Under the pieces are notes generated by a model. That model ran no database searches and was not told where the DNA came from. It was given only the letters and a program-made list of their open reading frames with translations. A DNA stretch of 64,000 nt, from contig WOAB01000838.1 of NCBI GenBank assembly GCA_027886185.1, positions 124,001 through 188,000 on the forward strand, in the 5' to 3' direction. This document shows, piece by piece, positions 34,238 to 43,784 of the stretch; the first letter of the stretch is position 1; each line of letters begins with the position of its first letter. Both the position numbers and the translations under genes were made by a program. The DNA is from Rheum nobile. Taxonomy: Eukaryota; Streptophyta; Magnoliopsida; Caryophyllales; Polygonaceae.

Positions 34238-35497
34238 ATGTTTAAACGCGGCTCTACATCCCGATCTCGCCTGAGGTTGTCTGAAATTGAGGAAACACGT
34301 AGGAAAATTATTAAGAAAAAGCAAATGCTCACTACTATTTTCCTTGACCCTGAGACGATGCGGGCGCTTCGTCTATATGAGTGTACTGAGAGATTATTTG
34401 CTCAGTGTGGTTTGGGCGGTTTCTTCCATCGTGGGGCGCCGACCTTCCCCACTTGGACGGAGGAATTTCTGATCAGTTTTGAGAATGTGGAGGCTGAGGG
34501 TAGGATTACTTTTCGGTTGGCTGGCAGCAACCATTCATTGTCCTATGAGGAGCTCGATGTAGCGCTTGGGATAACCAAGCCACCCTCTTCTCAGGAGGAT
34601 TGGGATGCGGCACAGGGATTTGTTCATTTCTGGTGTCTTTCTATGAGAACCACAGTTTTTGATCCACAACATGGCGAGTACAACTACAAGTGGTCTCATC
34701 CGTGTATAAGGTTGGCACATAAGGTGATTCGGATGGCATTCTTTGGCCAGTCCAAGATGAACAAGGTTCCGTATCTTGATTTGGCGGCCGTCTGGAGCAT
34801 GACACCCGGGTGCGCAGTGATGAAGGACTGACGATCCTTGTTTATTGCGTGTTGTAGGAAGTTCCAGAGCGACAAGAAGCATAAGATCGTTATCGGTGGG
34901 CTGGTTTATCTGATAGGTCTGCATCTGGGTATTGATCTACCCGACCCATCTCAGCAGCTTACTTCGGGCTATACTTATGATTTCTGTCAGCTTAGGACGG
35001 TGGGTGTCTTGTCTGGGAGTCTGCCACGTCAGTATTGGCTGTATGGTTCGAGGGGCTGCTATAAGCTCCTTATTCCTCTGCATGTTGAGGTGCCATATGG
35101 GCCTCGTTATGTGGACTTTGATCTGAGCCGATACATGATTGGTGCTGGAGGCAGCAATGTTGCGGGCACCTCCGCTATTGATGTTTCTGCTGCACTTGTG
35201 GAGCAGCCTGAGGAATCCGAGGAGGATGAGGAAATTGCGATGCCTGAGATGCAGGCAGCTGCTGAGGAGCATCCTGATTTACAGATGAGGATGTGGGAGA
35301 CGCTGCAGCAGATGGATACTCGTCAGAGGTCCATGGAGTCGGAGTTTGTAGACTTCCGACGTGAGGAGAGAGAATACCATGCTGAGCAGTCCATGATGAT
35401 ACAGCAGCACAATGACAACATTAGAGCTATGGAGGAACATATGCGCCAGTGGAACGCGTTCATGGGCCCACACTATCGCCCACCACCTTCGCAGTAG
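34238..35497 (+). pseudogene. Athila ORF1-type protein in env position
   Basis: Third gene of the element, placed where env lies in retroviruses; in Athila the product is of unknown role (Pfam ATHILA, PF03078). From the ATG at 34238 a basic N-terminus is followed by YECTERLFAQCGLGGFF, LDVALGITKPPSSQEDWDAA and WSHPCIRLAHKVIRMAFFGQ. After TGA 34829-34831 (adjacent to CGA; probably a CpG C-to-T loss of Arg) the frame continues with DKKHKIVIGGLVYLIGLHLG, an acidic stretch, and a C-terminal coiled coil (RMWETLQQMDTRQRSMESEF). It ends at TAG 35495. No signal peptide and no convincing membrane anchor were seen. Confidence 0.75.
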
Positions 35498-36218
35498 TGG
35501 TACATTTTCTTACTTCCCCTATTCTTTTTGTCCAGTTTCATTGAGGATAATGCTTATCACAAGTGTAGGGGAGTGGATTATGTATTTACTATTGTTATTC
35601 TGAAAAGAAAAAAAGAAAGAAAAAGCCAAAAAGAAAGTAAAAAGGCAATAAAAAATCCCGGGATGGACTGAAAACCTGAAAGGGCGGTTCATGCAATAAG
35701 CATGTAATCTGGCTGGCATTAGGCCATGGCAAAAACAGATTCAGAGTGAAGTGAGGTGGTGAGTCCAATTTGAAAAATGAAAAGAGAGTGTTAGGTGAAA
35801 ACCTGAAAAGGCGTCTAAGCAAAATGAGTGAAACAAATTGAGTGTTTTAGGACTATCAATTTACCGGCACAGGAGACATAAGAAGTGGAGTATAGGAGTG
35901 TTTTGGGTAGGTTTTCACTTGGAGGAATAAGTTGTAGTCATTTTGATGTTATTTCATTCTCTTTGATGATCTTTGATGATGTTGGACTTGGATGGCGTGT
36001 TTGATTGGAGCTGAGGATTAGATTGTTGTTGTTGTTGTTGTTGTTTGTTGCATTGTGTTGATTGATGAGTCGATTTTATAGGGATGGTTAGGAGGATGTT
36101 GAGCTTTCATGTAGGTGCTAGTTCTCTTTATTGTGAGCTTTTGTGCATGTTGATGATCTAGGGATTTTATTTATGATGAGTGGTAGTTTTCTATCCACTC
36201 GAGACGAGTAGAGATTCA
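35498..36218 (+). other. Athila 3' untranslated region
   Basis: A purine tract GTGTAGGGGAGTGG near 35562 resembles the real polypurine tract at 36219 and may be an internal second one. Further on there is a (GTT)n run about 36026-36050. No gene. Confidence 0.5.
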
Positions 36219-36232
36219 AGTGTGGGGGAGTT
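36219..36232 (+). other. Polypurine tract of the Athila-like element
   Basis: AGTGTGGGGGAGTT directly before the TGATAC start of the 3' LTR; the usual plus-strand primer position. Confidence 0.85.
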
Positions 36233-37380
36233 TGATACACACAATTATGTTGTGTGTATAGACGGAGTTTTAGAATATATTTAGTGGTGTTTAGGGAAGC
36301 ATTGGAGCTTTACTGGAGCATTGGAGTAGAGACACTGAAGACGTCACTTGGAGGCATTTTAGGAGATTTCTGGAACTCAAGCGAAGAACCCCCAAGAAGT
36401 GCTCTGGCGGCGACCGCCGCCAGGCTTACGGCGACCGCCGCACCCGTCAGCAGTGGATCTGAACTCTTTTATTTCCTTATTTCATATTTTATTATTATTA
36501 GTGTTTTTATTATTTCGTTTTAATTTATCTTTAGAGACTTATTTCCTTTTAGTATTTAAGGGTAGAGGAAAGGCTTGTTTACGGGCGAACCCTACTTTCA
36601 TTGTTTTTCCTTTCTACGTACCTTGCTATGAAGAACTAAGCCTCCCTTGCTTAGTCAGACAATTGAAGCTTTCGTCTTGATTAAGTTGTGAGATTTTCGT
36701 TCCTTATCTATCGCATGGATTTTATCTATTCTCTTGCTTGAATTGCTTATGATTAATATTGACAGTTTCTAGCCTGCGCAACTAGGTATTGTCTCTATTG
36801 ATTGATTGCTAGATTTAGTTTGTTACTGGTTGAGCATATCTTTATCGGAGTAGCAACTGCATCGTACTAGTAACTGGTTGTGCTAGTCTTATGTAGAAGA
36901 GAACTGATTTACATTCTAGTATAAAAGCTGGTTGTTTTATGCTAGATTGTATCCTATCTATATTCCTATCCTTAATGCTGCTGTTAAACTGAATCTTGAT
37001 GGTTTCATGGTTGTTTAATTAGTTAGTGCTATAAGTATCTGGTTGTGCTTGTAGTTACTTTAGAAAAGGAATAGGAATTTCCATTGCATGAGATATTGAA
37101 TGATTATCTATGATCAACTTATCATACGAATAGTGGATGTTTGTTTGGCTGAGCTATTTCCCCAATTACTGAATTCATCATCTTTCGTTTGTTTGTTTTT
37201 GCATGCTTAGTGATTCTAAAACATACAAACCCCCCTCTGGTTACTTTAAGATTGACATAGAAATTATACATAAAGATAGAATATGTCTCCCTGTGGACTC
37301 GACCCTTACTTAGGACTACGTATTAGGTTTGTTTGGATTACTTGCATAGCAGTAATTAGCACGACAAATTGTTGTTATCA
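36233..37380 (+). repeat. 3' LTR of the Athila-like element
   Basis: 1148 bp. It keeps an intact pair of the GGCGACCGCCGC motifs (about 36408-36441) that are damaged in the 5' LTR. Confidence 0.93.
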
Positions 37381-37866
37381 CGTACAAGGAGCGTCCCCTA
37401 GGAAGAGGCAATGCGAGTGAAATGCCGGGAGGAAATCATACTCCTCCTGGATCGCTTGGAGGTCCGCATAGGACAACGAAGAGCAATGACCATACTGGCG
37501 CGTGAACTTCCTGAAGTCATCATCCTCCTCGAGTCGGGCCGACTTCACCCTCCTGGACAGAATGGGAGGAACGACCCTACCACTGGGCCTCCCGGCCACC
37601 CCGCTCGAAGTTGGCTCACCCGACGGCGACCCTAATGGAGCCTCGGACCCGCTGCTGGCACCTTGCCCGACCTCCAATTGCGGCTCCACCGCCAGAGGCA
37701 ATACCACGCACGGCTCTGCCGCCTGGGTTCCTCTGTACGCGGCTCCACTGTTTGAGATCCTTTCGCCCGAGGGTCCGCCATTTGAGACTCCACTACCTCG
37801 GGCACCAGGGCTTAGGGCTTCGTACTTGATGTCCCCACGTTGACCACCGGTACTCTCCGGCCACAA
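37381..37866 (-). pseudogene. Tat antisense ORF, N-terminal part
   Basis: Minus-strand frame beginning at ATG 37866. It is rich in Ser, Gly, Pro and Glu, with SGRVVPPILSRRVKSARLEE, then FRKFTRQYGHCSSLSYADLQ and EEYDFLPAF, where it reaches the Athila junction at 37381. It continues at 26631 downwards. The first 300 bp are low complexity and might be partly leader. Antisense TATA module 2 lies about 450 bp upstream. Confidence 0.55.
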
Positions 37867-39337
37867 GGCCCGATCAAGAGGTTGTCTCTGTCGCTAGAAC
37901 TCAGAGATATCTTCTCTGAAAGTTGGGACTTTTAAGAGAAATGGAAAATCGATTCAAGGAGAAGCGCGCGGAAAGACCTCGAGCGAGCTCGCCGATATGA
38001 AAATGAAGAAGTGAGAAGATCACCAAAAAAACTAGGAGAAAAGAAGCGATGACAGCGGAACACTACTGGCAAGGTCGTTTTTGCCCTAAGCTAGGTTTTC
38101 TCTCTCGACTGACAAACGAAGGAAAAAATGCAAAAAATAGAAGGGAAGAAAAGTCAAAAGAGGGTTGCTTACCTACCCAATTAAAGACAAGGAGCCCTGG
38201 TCCACCCTGTACTTTCCACGAAGAAGCTCGAGCAAGGAGAACGATAATGGCAAAGTGAAGAAGAAAGCGAGAGAGGAGAAACAACACGTCGGGGAAAGGC
38301 CGAAAGCCCCATTTATACCGACGATGTAACGGGACAATTATGATCATGAGGGCAGAGAAACTGTCACAAATCAACCGCTTCGGAAACTGCTCAAGCGACG
38401 TTCAAACTGCCATCATGAACCCGATAACTAGTTCACGGACAATAAGAAGGCCGGCTAGGCATTAGCAAGCATGAATCAAGAAGGTTTGAGGCAGCATTTT
38501 GGGCCCCAACAGTCTGTCCGCGGGCAATAGAACAACGATAAAGCAATGGGCAAAAGTTACACCGCACAAGGCAAGATCGCAATATCCGCGGGCATGGCCC
38601 CCAACCGTCAGCAAGACACTGAAAGGGAAGAAACAGCACGAATGCAAACAAAGGAAAGCAAGCAATAAACACAAGAACGAGAAAATGAGCAAAAACAGTA
38701 TTCTTTATTCATGTCAATTGAGATTACAAGAAAGATTACAAGTAGCAAGCCCATTCCGACCGCAAGTGTACAAGAAAGAATCTAGCAAAGAAGGAGACTG
38801 ATGACGAGAATGAAGGCAAGAACCGTCACCAGCCGCAAGCTCCAAGGCCCCCACGAGAGCTACATGCCTACGGATTCGAGGCAAATGTGAACATGACTCA
38901 CATTCCCTCAGGCTCCACCCCAAGCCCAAAGAGTTGGCAAAACCCGCGGAGGGAAAGATGCAAGGAGATCCCGTGGAGAGGGAGAAGCAAGCCAACTTGA
39001 CTCCTTATGACTGAGGAGACTCAAGAGAGCATCTTCTCTTCCCCAGCCACACGGCTTCACAAGGGCATGCCCCCACCCTCAGCCTCAAGCACCACCACCA
39101 CCCCGCGCACCACGGCCTGGAAGTCGGCAAGGCAAAGAAGGGCCCTTCCATTCGCAGGGATGCAAAACGCTGCCCTCACGACCCCTGCTCCACTTCGCCC
39201 CACACCCCCTGGGCAAGAAGGTGATTTCTCCTTCTCATCCAGGTGGCCGCGACACTCAAAAGCCAAGAGCGTCCTGAGGGACGTTGGCCATAACCCACCC
39301 TCCTTGAAGCACCTCTACCTGAAGTGCTCACGCCCCT
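37867..39337. other. Tat 3' region around antisense promoter module 2
   Basis: Purine-rich plus strand (pyrimidine-rich minus strand). The minus-strand frame 38374-38063 contains hydrophobic residues but is probably leader sequence. 39007-39330 is proline/threonine rich in plus-strand translation, without known domain. No gene called. Confidence 0.35.
38311..38319 (-). promoter_or_regulatory. Antisense TATA module 2 of the Tat element
   Basis: Minus strand CGGTATAAATGGGGC, then about 70 bases of pyrimidine-rich leader (CTCCTCTCTCGCTTTCTTC). It faces the antisense ORF starting at 37866. Confidence 0.55.
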
Positions 39338-40574
39338 TGATCAGCGCTACTTTGTAGGGTTTAACTAGGAGTCATTACCGGTGTTTTGGGTGCCATTTGG
39401 ATGAGTTTAGAGCGTGATTGTGGAGTATGGAGTTGAGGAGAAGGAGTATGATATTGGTGGCGTAAAAGAGCTTAAATGAAGATATATTGAAGATGGAGGC
39501 AAGCCACGAGAGAAGACAAAGAAAGAAGTGAAGACGAGCAACAATGAACAATCCGCGGTCGCGGAACATTACGAGACAGAAGACGCGAGGATCTTTACAG
39601 AAAAATTTCCGCGGTCACGAAAATTCCTTTGCGGTCGCGGAAACCCGTTGTCAGACGCGCACCGAAGTTTTCTTCCGATGATCCGATTTTACTTTATTTC
39701 CTTTTATTCTATTTCTTTTATTCCGATTACTTTATTTTATTTCCTTTTAGATTATGTTTGTTATCTTTAGTTTTAGGTTTGGGTTAGGTTTATAACCTAA
39801 TTCCTAGCAGCCACTTTCATTATCTCAGTTTACATCAGTTTTTTTCCCTTTGAGTTTTTGTGTTTCAAGACTATGAAGAACTAAGCAACTTTTGCTTAGT
39901 CTGACAATTGAAGCCTTCATTTGATATATGGTTGTGAGATTATAATTATATTCCTATTCCTTTGATTATATCTTTTCTCTTGAGCTTATTCCTATTGATT
40001 CTTGCTAATTTGACTGGAATGATCACCTATTTGATATTAGTAATTGTCTATTGCTAGGGTTTGGATATTTTGAGTTGAAATCCCTTATCTTGTGTAGCAA
40101 CCATAATATTCGAGGACTAGTTCCACTAGTTTATTGTGAAACAGAATTGATTATGTGTTAAATGCTGCGAGTTGTGGTGTTGCATACTTCCTGCTGCTAT
40201 TGTTCTAAATCTTGATAGTTTCTCGTGTGTTCGATAGTTAGGGTTATCAGGACTAGTTGGACTGGTAACTATTTCAGAATAGGGACAGAAATATTCAGAG
40301 GAAGGAATAGAGATAATCTAGGATCAACCAATCGAATGAATGATGGATATTTGTCTGGCTAAGTACTTTTTCCCAATTAATTACAAACCTTTGTTTTTAC
40401 TTACTTTGTTCACTTGCAAAACAACCAACAAAACCCCCCTTTGTTACTTTGGAATACTACTTGCATAAAGAAAGATAACTCCTCCATGTGGGATTCGACC
40501 CTTACTTGCATATTCTACTAAGTTAGGTTTTTAAGGATTACTTTGATTGGGCATCACGACTTTAGCCCCTATCA
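39338..40574 (+). mobile_element. Solo LTR, Athila-like, TSD CCCCT
   Basis: 1237 bp beginning TGATCAGCGC and ending CCCCTATCA, flanked by CCCCT on both sides (39333-39337 and 40575-40579). Related to the Athila LTR above: both have TATGAAGAACTAAGC followed by TTGCTTAGTC and GACAATTGAAGCCTT, the cytosine run before TGTTACTTT/GGTTACTTT, and a similar end. It is a different family member, with CCGCGGTCGCGGAA-type motifs (about 39553-39650) at the place where the other LTR has GGCGACCGCCGC. No internal region; formed by LTR-LTR recombination. Confidence 0.88.
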
Positions 40575-40641
40575 CCCCTCATGGAGGAGGGATTAAGGAG
40601 GAGAATCAGAGTTAATGACCCGCAAGCGCTCAGAGACACAT

Positions 40642-40764
40642 TCATACAGACTCCACACACTGCTGCCGACATAACCTGACATCGCAATTCGCGGACGCAA
40701 AGTAACGTTGACCTCCCGGCTCGAAGGGGATCTCGTCCTTCCGACCACCTTGTGACCTGGCCAT
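40642..40764 (-). CDS. Small antisense ORF in the Tat 3' region
   Basis: Forty codons from an ATG at 40764 directly after a good acceptor (CTTCCTCTTGTAG), starting MARSQGGRKDEIPFEPG and ending CVESV. No known domain. Its leader and promoter (module 3) lie to the right. Resembles part of 23905-24360 in nucleotide sequence. Whether it is translated is unknown. Confidence 0.35.
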   Translation of the reverse strand: MARSQGGRKDEIPFEPGGQRYFASANCDVRLCRQQCVESV

Positions 40765-40962
40765 CTACAAGAGGAAGGAGAAGAGGCAAGTGGGGTTGTG
40801 TTTGGTTTGAGAGACTCAGGCAAGCAAGAAACCGCAAGGAAGGAAGCAAGAGTCAAAGCAAGTATATGAGCAATTATCCAGAGCAAGTATCAAATCAAGT
40901 GTGTTAAGCAGTCTGAGCAAAGGAGAAGGAGAGATCTAAGCAAGAAATGAAGTGACACTGCC

Positions 40963-40972
40963 ATTTTTATAG
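40963..40972 (-). promoter_or_regulatory. Antisense TATA module 3 of the Tat element
   Basis: Minus strand GACTATAAAAATGGCAG, then a pyrimidine-rich leader with AGATCTCTCCTTCTCCTTTG. The small ORF at 40764 follows after a predicted intron. Confidence 0.5.
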
Positions 40973-41100
40973 TCGCTCCTTCGGATGGGACGTATGAGAC
41001 TTACCACCAGCCTTACAATAATAGCGAGAAAAAGTCTTCCCCTCCGCGGCCAGTTAAGAAGGTCTGCGACCATACCAAGCCAACCGGCTGACTGCGCGGC

Positions 41101-41111
41101 TTGAGGGGCTG
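41101..41111 (+). other. Polypurine tract of the Tat element
   Basis: TTGAGGGGCTG just before the TGTGGGAG start of the 3' LTR. Confidence 0.65.
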
Positions 41112-41805
41112 TGTGGGAGCCGGAGTTAGCCCGGCTTAAGTACGTGGGCCCAAGTAGAGGAAAAAAGTCCAATTAGTAATGCAGCCCAACTCAAAGCAAG
41201 GCCCCAAACGGCACCGCCATAGCCCGACCCAGTCACACCGTCCGCGGCCCCTCTTCCCGCCATGTCGGCTCCTCCTAGCCCCGTCCGGCTACAGGGTCCG
41301 AGAACCTTCCTCATAGCCTGGGTCGGCTGCATGACACAAAGGGCCATTCGGCTTCAAGTATATAAGGGGGCGCCACTGTGACTGAAAGAGGATTCTCGAT
41401 CCTCTCTCTGGTTGGTCTTTCTCTCCCACCCTATCGGCTAAAACCGAAACTCTTACTCATTTACTCTTTCCGCCAGTGTAGCCCGATCGTACTCTATACT
41501 CCATCGTATTGTAGCCCCCATTGTACTCTATACTCTACCGCACTGTAGCTCCACCGTGCTCCATACTCCACCGCCCTTATTGCCCTATTTGCGAATTGAT
41601 TACTGACTTGAGCGTCAGAGTGGCAAGCCCAGGGTCACCCTCAGGCCCCTCTTCGTTTTTAGGTGGGAGCTCGGGACCGAACGACGTCTGGCATGACCGG
41701 AGACAGGCGGCGGGGAATGGGGAAAGAGGCCTCCGGGAGAGACGAGCCGGAGTTGGTTTCGTGTGAACCGTCAACTACTTCCTTGCGGAAAACCGGACGA
41801 TCACA
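41112..41805 (+). repeat. 3' LTR of the Tat-lineage element
   Basis: 694 bp, partner of 10582-11281 with many scattered substitutions (about 7-10% by eye) and a small deletion near 41256. Followed by CTTAC. Confidence 0.88.
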
Positions 41806-42527
41806 CTTACGTCCTGCCCTAGTTTGATTTTTGGTCTCCAAGACTAAGATCTTTGACTTTTCAAAGCTCGTTAGCCAAATAGTATCCCTTTCCTTTGATA
41901 GCATATTTTCTTTCCTTCCAAGTAGATAACTTTTCCTTTTAATTCTTGTGATTTTTTTCTCTTTCTAATTTTTTGGATAGAATTGCATGCTAGATTTTGT
42001 TTCCTTCTTTCTTGTTGCACGTCTCTCTTCTCTAATAAGGCAATTCTATCTTGTGAGATTTTGTCTTCAAAAAAAGTCTTTTGGCTGATAAAAAAAACTT
42101 GTCTTCCAAGAAAACCCTAAATTTCTAAAGAAGGGCAAAAAGAAACCCAAAGGCGATCTAGGCGAAGCCTATTCACCACGGCGCAAGAAACCCAAAGCCC
42201 ATCTCTCTGTTTCTCTCTACGCAACACATAATTAAAGGTGTCAACTTTCTTTCCTTGCATTTTCTTGTCAACTAATTTTAAAGATTTGAACTTGATTTCT
42301 TGAATTGTTTAGATAAGGACACTTGTTTGGATTGTTTGATTGCTATCTTTGCTTCAAGCCATACGTCAAACCTCTCATCTCCTCACGAGAAGCCAAAAGT
42401 TGTTTTCTTTACACGGGAAATTTTTCTTGGTTCCTTGTGAGAAAAGGACTTGGTTTGCCCTTGGTTACTTTTGCCTTGATTCGTTTGATATCTTGCTTGT
42501 ATTATGATCCATATAGGTAGCTTCTCC
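41806..42527 (+). other. Leader of the outer gypsy element, right part
   Basis: T-rich and A-rich untranslated leader, continuous with 10379-10581 once the Tat element is removed. It leads to gag at 42528. No open frame of note. Confidence 0.55.
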
Positions 42528-43784
42528 ATGGACACCGCGAGCTAACCATCCACGCAAGCCGTCGTCGCACAAAGGATTCGCAACGCACAAGACGTCTATG
42601 CGGCACTCCAAGCGCAACTCGCAATGAAGGAAGTCGAGCTCGCTGAGTGCGAGGAAGCCAGCGCCGATGCGCTGCAAGAAGGCGATGCCGATCACATTCC
42701 TACGTGCTTCCAATAGCACGCGCGCGATCCCCATGATCAACACCACGGCGCAGTGGCATGACGCTGCCCTCTCTCGCGGCAAGGAGCTTGTTGCCGCCCC
42801 CATGGTGCAACCTCAGTGGTTGCGCTCCTAGGTTGAGAGTCATCATAATTAATCAGGGCGCGTGGACGCGCGTGAGCGCTACGATCCAACCCTAGCGACT
42901 CCGCCGCGCCATGAGCCCTACGAAGACGAGGCCTCCGACGCTGGCCCTTCCTGTAGTTTTAGGATGTCACATGATCCCTTTTCCTATTTCAACACCCAAG
43001 ACTGTAGGAAGACCACGCAATGCAACACATGCTACCACAGCGCCAGCGAGACGGAACACAACAATAGCGATTTCCATGACTTCGCCGACGATGACGAGGA
43101 CTTGGAGGCCGCAACGCGCCCCCATGAGATGCCCAATGTTCGTTATCTCCTCTTTCACTACAATGAGGATGAGGACTTCATCCCTGACGACAGTGTGTCT
43201 GCGCGCGCCTAGCACGACGAGTTCTATGTGTCGCCCCCAGAAGACACGGCACTGTGACCCGCACCCCATGTGTGACATGCCCCCTCCTCGGGATGGCCGA
43301 CGTGACCGCCACAACCAGCCTATGAACCCGCCTATGGTTCATACTCAGCGGTGCGATATTAAGGTAAAACTCAAAACTTTTACTGGTGAATCCATGGAGT
43401 ATGTCTTGGCCCACTGCCAATACCAGAAGCATGATAAGGTCGAGATTGCGACCTTGCACTTCACTGGCGCCACACGTGCTTGGTGGTTTCGTCTCATCGG
43501 CGAGCGGGCTAGAAGACGATTGTATCCCATTTCGAGTTGGAACCAATTGATCTATGTGATGACTAAGCGGTATGTGCCCGCAGACTACAAGGAGGACATG
43601 CACCTCAAGATCGCCATGGCGACCCAAGGGTCCCGCACCCCATTTGAGTTCTTTGCCGAGTTGGAGGAGATGTATGTGTCGCAAGGTTGGAGTGCACCCC
43701 GCTCATTCGGCTATGATGTCCATGTTTCTACGTGGATTAGACATTGAGGTTTGCGAGCAACACAAGATCCTCAACATCAAGGAC
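42528..43784 (+). pseudogene. Outer gypsy gag, N-terminal and capsid part
   Basis: From ATG 42528 a frame soon stopped (TAA about 42543) shows a Gag N-terminus rich in Ala and Glu (ALQAQLAMKEVELAECEEAS). An acidic stretch follows (42862-43212). The capsid-like block is in another frame: CDIKVKLKTFTGESMEYVL, TLHFTGATRAWWFRLIGE, WNQLIYVMTKRYVPADYKED and TQGSRTPFEFFAELEEMYV, all usual for gypsy Retrotrans_gag. The frame is lost near 43720 and gag is cut at about 43784 by an LTR sequence. Confidence 0.75.

Larger units (their letters stand above)
26632..37380 (+). mobile_element. Athila-like Ty3/gypsy element, 10.7 kb, TSD CGTAC
   Basis: LTRs at 26632-27802 and 36233-37380, both TGATACACAC ... 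TTATCA. The 5-bp duplication CGTAC is exact (26627-26631 and 37381-37385). Other marks are a tRNA-Asp-type primer site, a long gag-pol with VFMDDF RT, an Athila ORF1-like 3' gene, and a purine tract just before the 3' LTR. By eye the LTRs differ at about two dozen substitutions plus two small indels (about 98% alike), so it is young relative to the Tat host. Several stops and a frameshift make it non-autonomous. It splits the Tat antisense ORF. Confidence 0.92.
10582..41805 (+). mobile_element. Tat-lineage Ty3/gypsy element carrying nested insertions
   Basis: LTRs at 10582-11281 and 41112-41805 start TGTGGGAGCC and end CGATCACA. Flanking 5-mers are CTTAT (10577-10581) and CTTAC (41806-41810), a duplication with one transition. 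Coding order is gag, protease, RT, RNase H, a second RNase H and integrase, then a long 3' region with minisatellites and antisense ORFs. Dual RNase H and an extended 3' region are established marks of the plant Tat/Ogre/Retand lineage. Nested insertions are CACTA 18383-23607, Athila-like 26632-37380 and a solo LTR 39338-40574. Removing these and their duplications leaves about 14.0 kb. By eye the LTRs are only about 90-93% alike, so this element is much older than the Athila inside it. All its sense genes are broken. Confidence 0.85.

Noticed and set aside
34238..35497. True envelope protein for the Athila-like element
   Set aside because: No signal peptide, cleavage site or membrane anchor was seen; motifs fit the Athila ORF1 family of unknown role.
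36026..36050. (GTT)n microsatellite as a regulatory site
   Set aside because: Short simple repeat in an untranslated region with no further support.
26632..37380. Direct functionality of the Athila-like element
   Set aside because: Six stops and a gag-pol frame change exclude complete proteins, although catalytic residues are kept.
39007..39357. Plus-strand frame of 116 codons in the Tat 3' region
   Set aside because: Ala/Pro/Ser/Thr-rich with no family match; it runs into the solo LTR start, and the antisense strand explains the region better.
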